Assembly (NCBI GenBank): GCA_011250595.1
Contig: JAANMP010000004.1
Span: 102,790-166,789 of the forward strand
Direction: 5' to 3'
Length of the DNA: 64,000 bases
Origin: Bacillus sp. MM2020_1
GTDB taxonomy: Bacteria; Bacillota; Bacilli; Bacillales; Cytobacillaceae
Shown here: positions 8,509 to 16,707 of the stretch, in pieces
Position numbering within the stretch: position 1 is the first letter of the stretch
Layout of the letters: each line of letters starts with the position of its first letter
Program-made: the position numbers and the translations under genes
Notes under the pieces: generated by a model
Seen by the model: only the letters and a program-made list of their open reading frames with translations
Told to the model about the DNA's origin: nothing
Databases searched by the model: none

Positions 8509-10212
8509 ATGGCCAATCGGGACGTGATTGTCATTGGAGCAGGCGGGGGCGGAGCCGTTATTGCCAAAGAGTTGGGAGAAATGGGATTAAAGGTATTGGT
8601 ATTAGAAGCAGGCCCCTGGTACGGCAACCAAAAGTGGCCCAATCCTAATATGCAGCCCGGAGCCGAATCCAGTTCGACACCTGCTGATTTGGATGTCATG
8701 CTTTATAAACAATTGTTGAACAAGCATGAAATGAATATGAATGATTTAGTTTCAGGAAGGTTTCGGTGGGGCCCGGCGGATCGCAGTCGTCCCCAATGGT
8801 TTCGGAATGCAAATCAGAAGGGGATCATTTGGCAATGTGCGGGTGTTGGTGGAACCACCCAAACCTATACGGCTAATTGCCCCCGGGCATATCCGTCCGC
8901 AATAGATAATGTCTGGCCTCTTTCTTATCGAGACCTTATTCCTTATTATGAAAAGGTTGAAGCGACATTACCGGTGAACTTTGCCGCGACTACGGCAAAG
9001 GAAGAAATATTTTATTATGGAGCGAGGAAGGCTGGGTGGGATTTGATTCCTACACTGGATGTGACTGTTCCAGGATATAGGCCTCAGCCTAATGCCATTT
9101 TGCCCCCAAATGAGAACATCACAAATCCTAACCTCTCCTTAGAGCAACTATCCTGGATGGAAGGCTGCACTCTTTCGGGCCATTGTATCAATGGTTGCCC
9201 GCATGGATCATCTGTAGACAAAATGGCAAAGCGTTCCACAAATGTCAGTTATGTTCCGCTTGCTTTAAAGACAGGCAATGTTTGTATTAGACCAAATACC
9301 TTTGCGATAAAAATATTAACAGAAAATAACCCTGCCAAAGGGCTCCGTGCCGTGGGAGTAAAAATAAGGGACACCTGGACAGGGGAGCAGGAAGAACTGA
9401 GAGCAGAAATCGTGGTGATGGCGTCCGGGAGCATTGAAAGTCCACGCCTCTGGTTAAATTCGCGACTGCCTGACAATCCATGGGTAGGAAGAGGCTTGGT
9501 TAATCATTATATGGACTGGTTATCCGGAATATTTGATGAGAAGGATTTGATTCCTATCTTGGGAACGTCAGAAATTAATCCCTTTGTAGGAAATACATGC
9601 GGGGCAAGGATGGACTATCCCGGACTTGGGGCGCTGCAGACGGTTGGGATGAGTCCGGGATTAACTGCTTCCTTTTATGGGGTGAGTGAGTCTGGGTACT
9701 CTTTCTTAAACCCGCCTAGTAAGGGTGATCCCTGGGATATCAAAGGGCGACTTTTCGGTTATGATTTAAAAGAAACAATGGACTCCTACCGTCGAACCTT
9801 AAATATTTTAGTTACTACTGATGATGAAGTTGATCAGCAAAACGGGATTACTCTCGACCCTGTCGTTAGTGATGAAAATGGACCTGTTCCTGTTGTGACA
9901 TATCAGCCGACCAAACAATCCAGGAGGAAGCGTAGCGAGCTGATGCAGATAGCAGCAGATTTGTTACGAAAAGCGGGGGCAAAAAAAATTATTTGGTCAA
10001 ATTGGCCGGCTGGAATGATGATTCATCTGGAAAGTACGATGCGAATGGGCTTCGTCGTGGATGAGAATTGCGAAGCATTCCAAGTGAATCGGTTATATAT
10101 CGCAGACAATAGTGTCCATTATAACAGTTTGGGAGGAGTGAATCCTACTCTTACAACACAGGCATTAGCTACCCGTACAGCAGAAAAACTATTCAATAAG
10201 TATTTTAATTAG
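8509..10212 (+). CDS. GMC family FAD-dependent oxidoreductase
   Basis: A 567-residue flavoprotein oxidising the hydroxyl of an unknown sugar, polyol or alcohol. The dinucleotide-binding motif VIGAGGGGAVIAKELGE is at residues 6-22, followed by LVLEAG. The central GVGGTTQTYT and the C-terminal MRMGFVVDENCEAFQV and DNSVHYNSLGGVNPTLTTQA, which carries the catalytic His/Asn region, are typical of GMC dehydrogenases of the gluconate/sorbitol/fructose group. A Cys-rich CTLSGHCINGCPHG (about residues 222-235) is common in that group. No cytochrome c gene is nearby, so the electron acceptor is unclear. Ribosome binding site AGAAGGTG. The operon continues into a DUF3231 gene. Confidence 0.88.
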   Translation: MANRDVIVIGAGGGGAVIAKELGEMGLKVLVLEAGPWYGNQKWPNPNMQPGAESSSTPADLDVMLYKQLLNKHEMNMNDLVSGRFRWGPADRSRPQWFRNANQKGIIWQCAGVGGTTQTYTANCPRAYPSAIDNVWPLSYRDLIPYYEKVEATLPVNFAATTAKEEIFYYGARKAGWDLIPTLDVTVPGYRPQPNAILPPNENITNPNLSLEQLSWMEGCTLSGHCINGCPHGSSVDKMAKRSTNVSYVPLALKTGNVCIRPNTFAIKILTENNPAKGLRAVGVKIRDTWTGEQEELRAEIVVMASGSIESPRLWLNSRLPDNPWVGRGLVNHYMDWLSGIFDEKDLIPILGTSEINPFVGNTCGARMDYPGLGALQTVGMSPGLTASFYGVSESGYSFLNPPSKGDPWDIKGRLFGYDLKETMDSYRRTLNILVTTDDEVDQQNGITLDPVVSDENGPVPVVTYQPTKQSRRKRSELMQIAADLLRKAGAKKIIWSNWPAGMMIHLESTMRMGFVVDENCEAFQVNRLYIADNSVHYNSLGGVNPTLTTQALATRTAEKLFNKYFN

Positions 10213-10262
10213 CATGCCTGGAAATCCTACCATCATACAAAGTTTGGTGGGGGCATGAAAAC

Positions 10263-10790
10263 ATGAAAATATTTGACTTAGTTCAAGATGTATTTGAACC
10301 ATTTATGGACGGCGAGAAAAGACCATTAAATGTGATGGAGGTATCCAATCTTTGGTTTTTTCTTTTAGGAACGGAAACGACCATGCGTAATGAAGAAATT
10401 GGTTACAATCTTGCCCAAGACCCGGAATTAAAACAAATTTTAAAGGATATAAGAGAAACCGTCCATATTCCGATCAGAGATGATTTAAAAGAATTTCTTA
10501 TGAAAGAGGGTGTCCCCTTTCCTCAATCGACACCGGAAAAACCAGTGGGAGATTTTAAAAGTATCCCCGAAGGTGCTAAATTGGATGATGAAGAAATGGC
10601 TAATTTAATGTCTTATAACCTAGCTATGGGGGTTAATTATGCTGCCAAAGGCCTTACAGAATCCATCCGGGCAGACGTTGGTTTAATTTTTTCAAAAATT
10701 ATCTTGAAGAAGACAACTGCTGGCTTAACAGTAAAGCAGTATTTAGATCGTCATGAGTGGCTGCGTATTCCACCTTATTTTAAACCGTAA
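10263..10790 (+). CDS. DUF3231 family protein, single-domain form
   Basis: 175 residues, mostly helical. MEVSNLWFFLLGTETTMRNEEIGYNLAQDPELKQILKDI matches the start of a DUF3231 four-helix unit, and LMKEGVPFPQS corresponds to the FPxPxGF-like segment of the longer members. The three other DUF3231 proteins in the window have two such units; this has one. It follows the GMC gene by 50 bases with GGTGGGGG as ribosome binding site, so it is probably the third gene of that operon. The family is largely confined to spore formers and has no assigned biochemical function; a role in the spore or with the dehydrogenase is inference. Confidence 0.75.
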   Translation: MKIFDLVQDVFEPFMDGEKRPLNVMEVSNLWFFLLGTETTMRNEEIGYNLAQDPELKQILKDIRETVHIPIRDDLKEFLMKEGVPFPQSTPEKPVGDFKSIPEGAKLDDEEMANLMSYNLAMGVNYAAKGLTESIRADVGLIFSKIILKKTTAGLTVKQYLDRHEWLRIPPYFKP

Positions 10791-10814
10791 TTTTTTATGG
10801 GTAATAGCAATAAA

Positions 10815-10848
10815 AGGAGTGCACCGCTTTCTTAAGGGGTGCACTCCT
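10815..10848. terminator. Hairpin after the GMC/DUF3231 operon
   Basis: Perfect 11-bp stem AGGAGTGCACC / GGTGCACTCCT with a 12-base loop. The T tract is weak on the plus strand (TAATGAATTTT). Confidence 0.65.
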
Positions 10849-10881
10849 AATGAATTTTCGTATGTATCAAACTAGATTTAC

Positions 10882-11037
10882 ATATTTAAGGGAGCATCTG
10901 TTTAACGGGTGCTCTTCCTAAGGTATCGGCTCCGCCTACGCCTAATACCATGATAGCCACGCGTGCTATCCCCTCTAATAGGTACTATAACGCAATAATA
11001 TTAATAAACTATGAACTGGATGTTAATATTAGTTAAT
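10882..11037 (-). repeat. 155-bp dispersed structured repeat, copy 2
   Basis: Second copy of the element at 1581-1735, same orientation, differing in the core only at CAT/TAG (10979-10981) and more in the AT-rich tail. Like copy 1 it lies just 3' of a minus-strand gene. The substitution removes the ATG of the small ORF, which argues against a conserved peptide and for a DNA or RNA element. Confidence 0.8.
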
Positions 11038-11064
11038 TTTTGGTTTGATTTAAAAAATATCCTC

Positions 11065-11544
11065 TTATTTTAAAGGAATCCAAATTTCCGAGTAGTAGTC
11101 AGGGCCCCAAGGCTCTCCGTCTCCATAAACCTCTAAATCAGGTGTGCCCGCATGCTTGTAATCGTTCGATGGAAACCATTCAGAGTAGATTTGTTTCCAT
11201 ACTTTCTGGATTGCCTCAGGCATGGGGCCGTGAACTTCAAATACTCCCCACCTTGAAGCTGGTATCTCGAGATTCAATAAACCTTCCGGAGTATCACCAT
11301 TATATTCCGTTGCAATCCAGTAATCCATTAATTCTGACTGTGAGTCTTGTTTAACGACACATACCCCAAGGACGCCCTTAATTTCTCCGTTATTTAACTT
11401 AAATAACAGATCATTGGTTCCATCTGCATGAACACCAGCCCACATTTTTGGGATCTCGATTAAGTTCGCCCCATTGACACATGATATCTCACGCTTGATC
11501 CCAACCACTTGGAAACTTTCTCTTTCGATAATTTTGTATTTCAT
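11065..11544 (-). CDS. GyrI-like / AraC effector-binding domain protein
   Basis: A stand-alone small-molecule-binding domain of about 159 residues without a DNA-binding domain. The pattern MKYKIIERESFQVVGIKRE, IPKMWAGV, GVLGVCV, YWIATEY, IPASRWGVFEVHGPMPEAIQKVWKQI and a C-terminal EVYG..YYSEIWIP is typical of SOUL/GyrI-type domains. ATG 11544 is preceded by GAGGAG; an upstream in-frame start at 11580 lacks support. It may sequester or sense hydrophobic ligands; the ligand is unknown. Monocistronic as far as can be seen. Confidence 0.82.
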   Translation of the reverse strand: MKYKIIERESFQVVGIKREISCVNGANLIEIPKMWAGVHADGTNDLLFKLNNGEIKGVLGVCVVKQDSQSELMDYWIATEYNGDTPEGLLNLEIPASRWGVFEVHGPMPEAIQKVWKQIYSEWFPSNDYKHAGTPDLEVYGDGEPWGPDYYSEIWIPLK

Positions 11545-11588
11545 CGGTACTGCTCCTCTCCATGTCATTAACCAGTCCAATACAAATA

Positions 11589-12059
11589 TTAAAATGGGTA
11601 GACCTGATAAGTTAGAATCCCAACAATGATTCCTGTGATCAATCCAAAAAATACTTCTGCAGGTTGATGCCCTAAAAGTTCTTTCAGCTTTTCTCTGGAC
11701 TCAGTTTTTTTCAACTTCGGGTTTTTTAAAGTATCAATTAAAAGATTAAAATCAGCTAATAATGTATTTAAAACCTCTGCATGATAGCCTGCATGTCTTC
11801 GAACGCCAGTCGCATCATGCATGACAATTAGTGAAACAATTACAGAAATCGCAAATTCATTCGATTGGAGTCCTGAAGTTAATCCAATCGCCGTAGTTAA
11901 TGAAATAATTGTAGCGGTATGAGAACTAGGCATGCCACCAGTGCTAAACATCAAGTTCCATCTTAATTCCCCTGAAGCAAAATAGTGTATCGGGATTTTT
12001 ACGAATTGGGCAATAAACATCCCTAATAGGGCTGCTAAAATGGGATAGGATAAAAACAT
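11589..12059 (-). CDS. yuiD: Divergent PAP2 family membrane protein (YuiD-like, DUF212)
   Basis: 156 residues, with several hydrophobic segments and the family signature STGGMPSSHTATI and MHDATGVRRHAGYHAEVLN, which preserves the His/Arg/Ser pattern of acid phosphatase/haloperoxidase-type active sites. A C-terminal ELLGHQPAEVFFGLITG segment is also characteristic. Length and motifs agree with B. subtilis YuiD. Phosphatase activity is presumed from fold only; substrate unknown. Likely integral to the cytoplasmic membrane. Confidence 0.88.
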   Translation of the reverse strand: MFLSYPILAALLGMFIAQFVKIPIHYFASGELRWNLMFSTGGMPSSHTATIISLTTAIGLTSGLQSNEFAISVIVSLIVMHDATGVRRHAGYHAEVLNTLLADFNLLIDTLKNPKLKKTESREKLKELLGHQPAEVFFGLITGIIVGILTYQVYPF

Positions 12060-12199
12060 GTAATCCTCCTAATTTGAATTTGTCCTTAGAACTTAAACCC
12101 CTTTTACACAATTTTACCAAATTGAACGGAAGCCCGCTATATTTTCCACTTGAGGCTTCAAAAGGGAAGAAGCTCTATCTAAAAATAAGATTCACTTTT

Positions 12200-12243
12200 T
12201 TGTCAAATATGAGTGGACATTTCTATAATGAAACCGCTATAAT
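12200..12243 (+). promoter_or_regulatory. Promoter region and cre-like site of the kdu operon
   Basis: Two overlapping sigma-A candidates: TTGTCA at 12200 with TATAAT at 12224, and TGGACA at 12214 with TATAAT at 12238, both with 18-base spacers. TGAAACCGCTATAA at 12229-12242 differs from the cre consensus at one position, suggesting CcpA repression. Confidence 0.55.
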
Positions 12244-12250
12244 TAAATTA

Positions 12251-12276
12251 TGAAACATCGTACCACGATGTGGAAC
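12251..12276 (+). promoter_or_regulatory. Candidate KdgR operator in front of kduI
   Basis: Palindrome ACATCGT-ACC-ACGATGT (12255-12271), with flanks extending the similarity to GAAACATCGT against GTTCCACATCGT. IclR-type KdgR proteins bind GAAACA/TGTTTC-like palindromes. It lies directly downstream of the predicted promoters. Confidence 0.55.
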
Positions 12277-12315
12277 GAAAAATAGATAGCAGTTAAATAT
12301 AAGGAGATGTAGATT

Positions 12316-13146
12316 GTGGAAACTAGGTACTCAACACACCCAGATCATGCAAAAACATTTACAACAGAAGAACTTCGCAAGCACTATCTAATCGAAGAGT
12401 TATTCGTACCAGGTGAAATTAAGCTCGTTTATACAATGGAAGACCGCGCCATCGTTGGTGGCATCACCCCAATGGGAGAGGCGGTTTCATTAAAAGGCTA
12501 TGATGAAATTAAGGCAGATTACTTCTTAGAGAGAAGAGAAGTGGGGATTTTCAATGTAGGTGGAACCGGGAAAATCACTGTCGATGGTGAGACCCATGAT
12601 ATGGAAAATAAAGATTGCTTGTATGTTGGATTAGGGAAAAGAGAATTGCTTTTCACTAGTGAATCAACAGTAAGCCCGGCAAAGTTCTATCTATTCTCCG
12701 CACCGGCACATAAAGAGTATCCGGTCCAACACGTAGCGTTTAAGGATATTGAAGGTGAGCGATTAGGAACACTTGAAAATGCAAATGATCGAGTGATCCG
12801 CCGCATGATTCATAAAGAAGGTATCCAAAGCTGCCAAGTGGTTATGGGTCTGACGCAATTAAATACGGGAAGCGTTTGGAACTCGATACCAACACATACG
12901 CACAACCGTCGAATGGAAGTTTACCTATACATTGATTTAGATGAAAATGCGAGAATGTTCCATATGATGGGTGAACCAACCGAAACTCGTCATCTTGTGA
13001 TGAAGAATGAACAAGCAGTTATTTCACCGCCATGGTCGATTCACTGCGGAGGTGCAACCAGCAATTACACCTTTATCTGGGCAATGGCCGGAGAAAATAA
13101 AACCTATAATGACATGGATCAAGTCACCATGGATCAATTGCGATAA
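12316..13146 (+). CDS. kduI: 5-dehydro-4-deoxy-D-glucuronate isomerase
   Basis: Converts 5-keto-4-deoxyuronate, released from unsaturated pectin or glycosaminoglycan sugars, to 2,5-diketo-3-deoxygluconate. A cupin of 276 residues, the family's usual length. The zinc-binding signature HTHNRRMEVYLY (about residues 194-205) and the later PPWSIHCGG supply the expected His/Glu ligands. Starts at GTG 12316 with AAGGAGATG upstream. First gene of a catabolic cluster continuing with kduD; preceded by a candidate KdgR operator and cre-like site. Confidence 0.97.
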   Translation: METRYSTHPDHAKTFTTEELRKHYLIEELFVPGEIKLVYTMEDRAIVGGITPMGEAVSLKGYDEIKADYFLERREVGIFNVGGTGKITVDGETHDMENKDCLYVGLGKRELLFTSESTVSPAKFYLFSAPAHKEYPVQHVAFKDIEGERLGTLENANDRVIRRMIHKEGIQSCQVVMGLTQLNTGSVWNSIPTHTHNRRMEVYLYIDLDENARMFHMMGEPTETRHLVMKNEQAVISPPWSIHCGGATSNYTFIWAMAGENKTYNDMDQVTMDQLR

Positions 13147-13197
13147 ATTCCTGAATGCAAGTTTAGGATAAAAATAAAAGAAGAGGTGCTATTAAAA

Positions 13198-13974
13198 ATG
13201 AGTTTAAGAGATTTTTCATTAGATTTTTTTAAGTTAACAGATAAGGTCGCTATCGTGACAGGAGGAAATACGGGTCTTGGTCAAGGATATGCTGTCGCAT
13301 TAGCGAAAGCAGGAGCCGATTTATTTATTGTTTCTTATGATAGCAAATGGGATGAAACACGAGAGCTTATCGAAGAAACAGGAAGAAAAGTATATTTCCA
13401 CCAAGCGGACTTAACAAAAAGAGAAAACCTACAAACGATTGTTGATACTTGTCTAAGCGTTTATGGGAAAATTGATATTCTAGTTAATAATGCAGGAACT
13501 ATCCGCCGCAGCCCGTTACTCGAGTATAAAGAGGAAGATTGGAATGCGGTTATGGAAATTAACTTGAACGCTGTTTACCTTCTGAGCCAAGCCGTGGCGA
13601 AAGTTATGGTTGAGCAAGAAAGCGGAAAAATCATCAATATCTGTTCGATGCTATCTTTCCAAGGTGGTAAATTTGTTCCTCCATACACAGCAAGTAAGAG
13701 TGCAGTAGCAGGTCTTACCAAAGCTTTTGCTAATGAATTAGGTCAATATAATGTTCAAATCAATGCGATTGCACCGGGCTATGTTGCAACAGCAAATACA
13801 GCTCCAATTCGTGCGGATGAAGGACGGAGTGAAGAAATTCTTTCCCGAATCCCTGCCGGACGATGGGCAAATCCTGCGGACCTAATGGGAGTAGTTGTCT
13901 TCCTATCTAGTCAAGCTTCCGACTATATGAATGGTCATATTCTTGCAGTTGATGGCGGCTGGTTAGCGCGCTAA
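13198..13974 (+). CDS. kduD: 2-dehydro-3-deoxy-D-gluconate 5-dehydrogenase (SDR family)
   Basis: Reduces 2,5-diketo-3-deoxygluconate to 2-keto-3-deoxygluconate with NAD(P)H. A 258-residue short-chain dehydrogenase with cofactor motif TGGNTGLGQGYA, NNAG (LVNNAGTIRRSPLLE), the catalytic Ser in ICSMLSFQGG and YTASKSAVAGLTKA with Tyr and Lys, and the C-terminal VDGGW. ATG 13198 is preferred over GTG 13186 because AGAGGTG lies just before it. 51 bases after kduI, so one transcript is expected. Confidence 0.95.
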   Translation: MSLRDFSLDFFKLTDKVAIVTGGNTGLGQGYAVALAKAGADLFIVSYDSKWDETRELIEETGRKVYFHQADLTKRENLQTIVDTCLSVYGKIDILVNNAGTIRRSPLLEYKEEDWNAVMEINLNAVYLLSQAVAKVMVEQESGKIINICSMLSFQGGKFVPPYTASKSAVAGLTKAFANELGQYNVQINAIAPGYVATANTAPIRADEGRSEEILSRIPAGRWANPADLMGVVVFLSSQASDYMNGHILAVDGGWLAR

Positions 13975-14004
13975 TACCATTTCACCCGGAAGGATTTGAT
14001 CTCG

Positions 14005-14454
14005 TTGATTATTGGCAGATTAAATGACTTAGTGGAAAACAAGGCCTTCACTGAAAAATTGCAATCCAAATTACTTTTCCTAAAAGAAGCTGATTTTTCT
14101 CAAGCTCCTGCAGGACGCCATGAGATTAGTGAAGATTTGTTCTTTTTCTTAAATGAATATGAAACAAAAGAAGCAGAGGATTGCTTTTGGGAAGCTCACC
14201 AAAAGTATCTAGACTTTCACTATATTTTAGAAGGTAAAGAAAACATTGCAGTTGACCATTTTGAGAATCAGAGAATAATAGAAGCATACAACGCAGAGAA
14301 AGATGCCATCTTTTTTGAAGGCGATGTACATTCTATCATTACCATGAACCCAGGTGACGTCATGATCTGTTTTCCTGAAGATTCACATATGGCTGGTATT
14401 ATAGCCGACAATAAACAAAAGGTTAGAAAAGTTGTCCTCAAAGTAGAAATCTAA
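14005..14454 (+). CDS. YhcH/YjgK/YiaL family protein (DUF386)
   Basis: About 149 residues, a cupin-like beta-barrel family found beside genes for uronate, sialate and other sugar acid metabolism. The signature EAHQKYLDFHYILEGKENIAV and FFEGDVHSIITMNPGDVMICFPEDSHMAG is clear. A TTG at 14005 has GGAAGGA about 10 bases upstream, whereas TTG 13996 is too close, so the product starts MIIGRLNDL. Position 30 bases after kduD suggests a role in mutarotation or isomerisation of a kdu pathway intermediate; that role is inferred. Confidence 0.85.
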   Translation: MIIGRLNDLVENKAFTEKLQSKLLFLKEADFSQAPAGRHEISEDLFFFLNEYETKEAEDCFWEAHQKYLDFHYILEGKENIAVDHFENQRIIEAYNAEKDAIFFEGDVHSIITMNPGDVMICFPEDSHMAGIIADNKQKVRKVVLKVEI

Positions 14455-14488
14455 ATGTAAAAATTGTAAAAAGTTGAGATCAAAAGTC

Positions 14489-14531
14489 AAAGGCGGTTTA
14501 TGCAGAATTAATTTATATGAAGGCCGCCTTT
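14489..14531 (+). terminator. Hairpin after the kduI-kduD-yhcH block
   Basis: AAAGGCGG (14489-14496) pairs with CCGCCTTT (14524-14531) around a long loop. The T tract is short, so termination may be partial. Confidence 0.6.
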
Positions 14532-14634
14532 GGCTTCCATATTGATTCAGGAACTCTAACACAGCATGAACTAACTAAATCAACCATCTCAAATTTTTGC
14601 TAAAAATTACCCATTATAAACCGAAAGGTAAGGT

Positions 14635-15636
14635 ATGCAAATTATGAAAATTATGAAGACGATTGAAAAGATCCCTGGGGGTCTGATGCTGGTTCCATTA
14701 TTTTTAGGTGCAATTATTCATACACTAGCTCCAAAATCTGGTGAGTATTTTGGTTCATTTACAAATGGTTTAATGACTGGTACAGTTCCGATTCTAGCAG
14801 TTTGGTTCTTCTGTATGGGTGCAGGTATCAATATTAAAGCGACAGGTACGGTATTAAGAAAGTCAGGGACACTTGTGATAACAAAGATAGCGGTTGCATG
14901 GATAGTTGCCATGGTTGCATCAATGTTTATCCCTGATGGTGGAGTTCAAACAGGCTTTTTCGCTGGATTCTCCGTTCTTGCAATAATCGCGTGTATGGAT
15001 ATGACAAACGGCGGTCTTTATGCTTCGATAATGCAGCAATATGGTTCAAAAGAAGAAGCGGGTGCATTCGTATTAATGTCACTTGAATCTGGTCCACTAG
15101 TAACGATGTTAATTCTTGGTTCAACAGGCATTGCAGCTTTCCAACCACATGCATTTGTAGGCGCTGTCTTACCTTTCTTAGTTGGTTTTCTACTTGGTAA
15201 CTTAGATAAAGATTTCCGTGAATTTTTCAGCAAGGCAACACACACAATGATTCCATTCTTTGGTTTTGCTTTAGGTAACTCGATTGACCTGACAGTGATT
15301 GCGAAAACAGGTCTTGCTGGAATAGTATTAGGTCTTCTTGTAATCGTTATCACAGGTGTTCCGTTAATGCTCGCTGATAAATTTATCGGCGGAGGAAACG
15401 GTACAGCAGGACTTGCTGCTTCAAGTACAGCTGGCGCTGCGGTTGCTAATCCAATGATTATTGCGACGATGAAACCAGAGTTCCTTTCAATCGCACAGTC
15501 AGCTACTGCTTTGTGTGCAGCATCCGTAATTGTAACTTCCATATTAGTACCAATCTTAACAGCCTATTGGTCCAAACATATGCAAAAGAAAAACAATAGA
15601 CCAGGTGTAAATGAAGGAAATAAAGCAACTGCTTGA
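14635..15636 (+). CDS. kdgT: 2-keto-3-deoxygluconate permease
   Basis: Integral membrane proton symporter that imports 2-keto-3-deoxygluconate and related sugar acids. At 333 residues it matches KdgT family length and shows about ten hydrophobic segments. Typical stretches are [22 protein letters not shown] at the N terminus, [41 protein letters not shown] and [12 protein letters not shown]. The start may be ATG 14635 or ATG 14644, which is better spaced from AAGGT. It follows the DUF386 gene by 180 bases across a hairpin and leads into kdgK. Confidence 0.93.
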   Translation: MQIMKIMKTIEKIPGGLMLVPLFLGAIIHTLAPKSGEYFGSFTNGLMTGTVPILAVWFFCMGAGINIKATGTVLRKSGTLVITKIAVAWIVAMVASMFIPDGGVQTGFFAGFSVLAIIACMDMTNGGLYASIMQQYGSKEEAGAFVLMSLESGPLVTMLILGSTGIAAFQPHAFVGAVLPFLVGFLLGNLDKDFREFFSKATHTMIPFFGFALGNSIDLTVIAKTGLAGIVLGLLVIVITGVPLMLADKFIGGGNGTAGLAASSTAGAAVANPMIIATMKPEFLSIAQSATALCAASVIVTSILVPILTAYWSKHMQKKNNRPGVNEGNKATA

Positions 15637-15648
15637 AAATAAAATCAA

Positions 15649-15676
15649 GGGAGACATATTCATCATATGTCTCTCT
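15649..15676 (+). other. Hairpin between kdgT and kdgK
   Basis: AGGGAGACATAT pairs with ATATGTCTCTCT around a short loop. It lacks a real T tract and precedes the kdgK ribosome binding site, so it probably separates or stabilises mRNA segments. Confidence 0.45.
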
Positions 15677-15702
15677 TTCAATTAATAGGAGGATCGATCA
15701 CT

Positions 15703-16653
15703 ATGAGTAGAATTATTACTGTGGGAGAGCCTATGGCACTGTTTGTAGCGGAACAAGAAGGTTCATTGGAAAACGCAGAGCGTTTTGACCGGTTTGTGGC
15801 AGGTGCCGAGGTCAACTTCTCTATCGGTATGTCTCGTTTAGGCCATCCAGTTACGTATATAACCAAATTGGGAATGGACCCGTTTGGAAAAAATATCGAA
15901 AAGTTTCTTCAGAAAAATGCAATTGATACCACGTATGTGACCTATGATGCGAACTATTTAACAGGTATGCAGTGGAAGGAAAAGGTCGTAAGCGGTGATC
16001 CGGAAGTATTTTCGGCAAGAAAGAATTCCGCTGCTTCCCATATGGATTTGGAAACAATCGCTAACTTGAATTGGGATGGATTTGACCATATTCATTTGAC
16101 AGGGATTCCCCCTGCCTTATCGACTGGCTGCCGTGAGATGGTCTATGAACTGATGAAAGAGGCACGTGCGAGAGGTGTGCAAATCTCTTATGATCCTAAC
16201 TTGCGCCCGGGTCTTTGGCCAAACAAGCAAGAGATGGCTCAAGTCATTAACGATCTGGCTTGTCGTGCAGATATCGTGCTTCCGGGCATCGAAGAAGGGA
16301 AGCTGTTAACTGGGAAACAGGACGTTCAAGAAATCGCTGCTTACTATCACGCGGCTGGGGTTAAAACAGTCGTAATCAAGCTCGGGGCAAAGGGTGCGTT
16401 CACAAGCTCTGAAGGCGAGCAATTCTACACCGAGGGCTTCCGTGTAGAGAAAGTGGTTGACACAGTCGGTGCTGGGGATGGGTTTGCTGTTGGGGTGGTC
16501 AGCGGAATATTGGAAGGTCTGCCAATCATGGAAGCAGTCAAACGAGGAGCAGCAATTGGTGCACTTGCCGTAATGTCGCCAGGGGATAATGACGGATTAC
16601 CAGATAGACACCGTTTGAATGCTTTTATAGAAGACTCTTTGGTCAGGTCTTAA
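15703..16653 (+). CDS. kdgK: 2-dehydro-3-deoxygluconokinase
   Basis: Phosphorylates 2-keto-3-deoxygluconate to KDPG with ATP. PfkB-family ribokinase-like enzyme of about 316 residues, with the N-terminal GEPMALFVAEQEG, central ISYDPNLRPGLWP, and the PfkB C-terminal signature VDTVGAGDGFAVGVVSGIL with catalytic Asp in GAGD. ATG 15703 has AGGAGG 9 bases upstream; the earlier ATG at 15667 lies inside the hairpin that follows kdgT and is unlikely. Product feeds KdgA. Confidence 0.95.
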   Translation: MSRIITVGEPMALFVAEQEGSLENAERFDRFVAGAEVNFSIGMSRLGHPVTYITKLGMDPFGKNIEKFLQKNAIDTTYVTYDANYLTGMQWKEKVVSGDPEVFSARKNSAASHMDLETIANLNWDGFDHIHLTGIPPALSTGCREMVYELMKEARARGVQISYDPNLRPGLWPNKQEMAQVINDLACRADIVLPGIEEGKLLTGKQDVQEIAAYYHAAGVKTVVIKLGAKGAFTSSEGEQFYTEGFRVEKVVDTVGAGDGFAVGVVSGILEGLPIMEAVKRGAAIGALAVMSPGDNDGLPDRHRLNAFIEDSLVRS

Positions 16654-16671
16654 CATAAGGTGAATTAAAAA

Positions 16672-16707
16672 AAGTAAAGAAAAACCATTTTATGGTTTTC
16701 TTTACTT
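16672..16707. terminator. Bidirectional terminator between kdgK and kdgR
   Basis: AAGTAAAGAAAAACCAT and ATGGTTTTCTTTACTT form a long stem with one bulge between two convergent genes, with A/T runs on both sides. Confidence 0.8.

Noticed and set aside
15018..15542. Long minus-strand ORF opposite kdgT
   Set aside because: Lies fully antisense to a clear permease gene, has no ribosome binding site and shows the Ala/Pro/Ile composition expected of an antisense frame.
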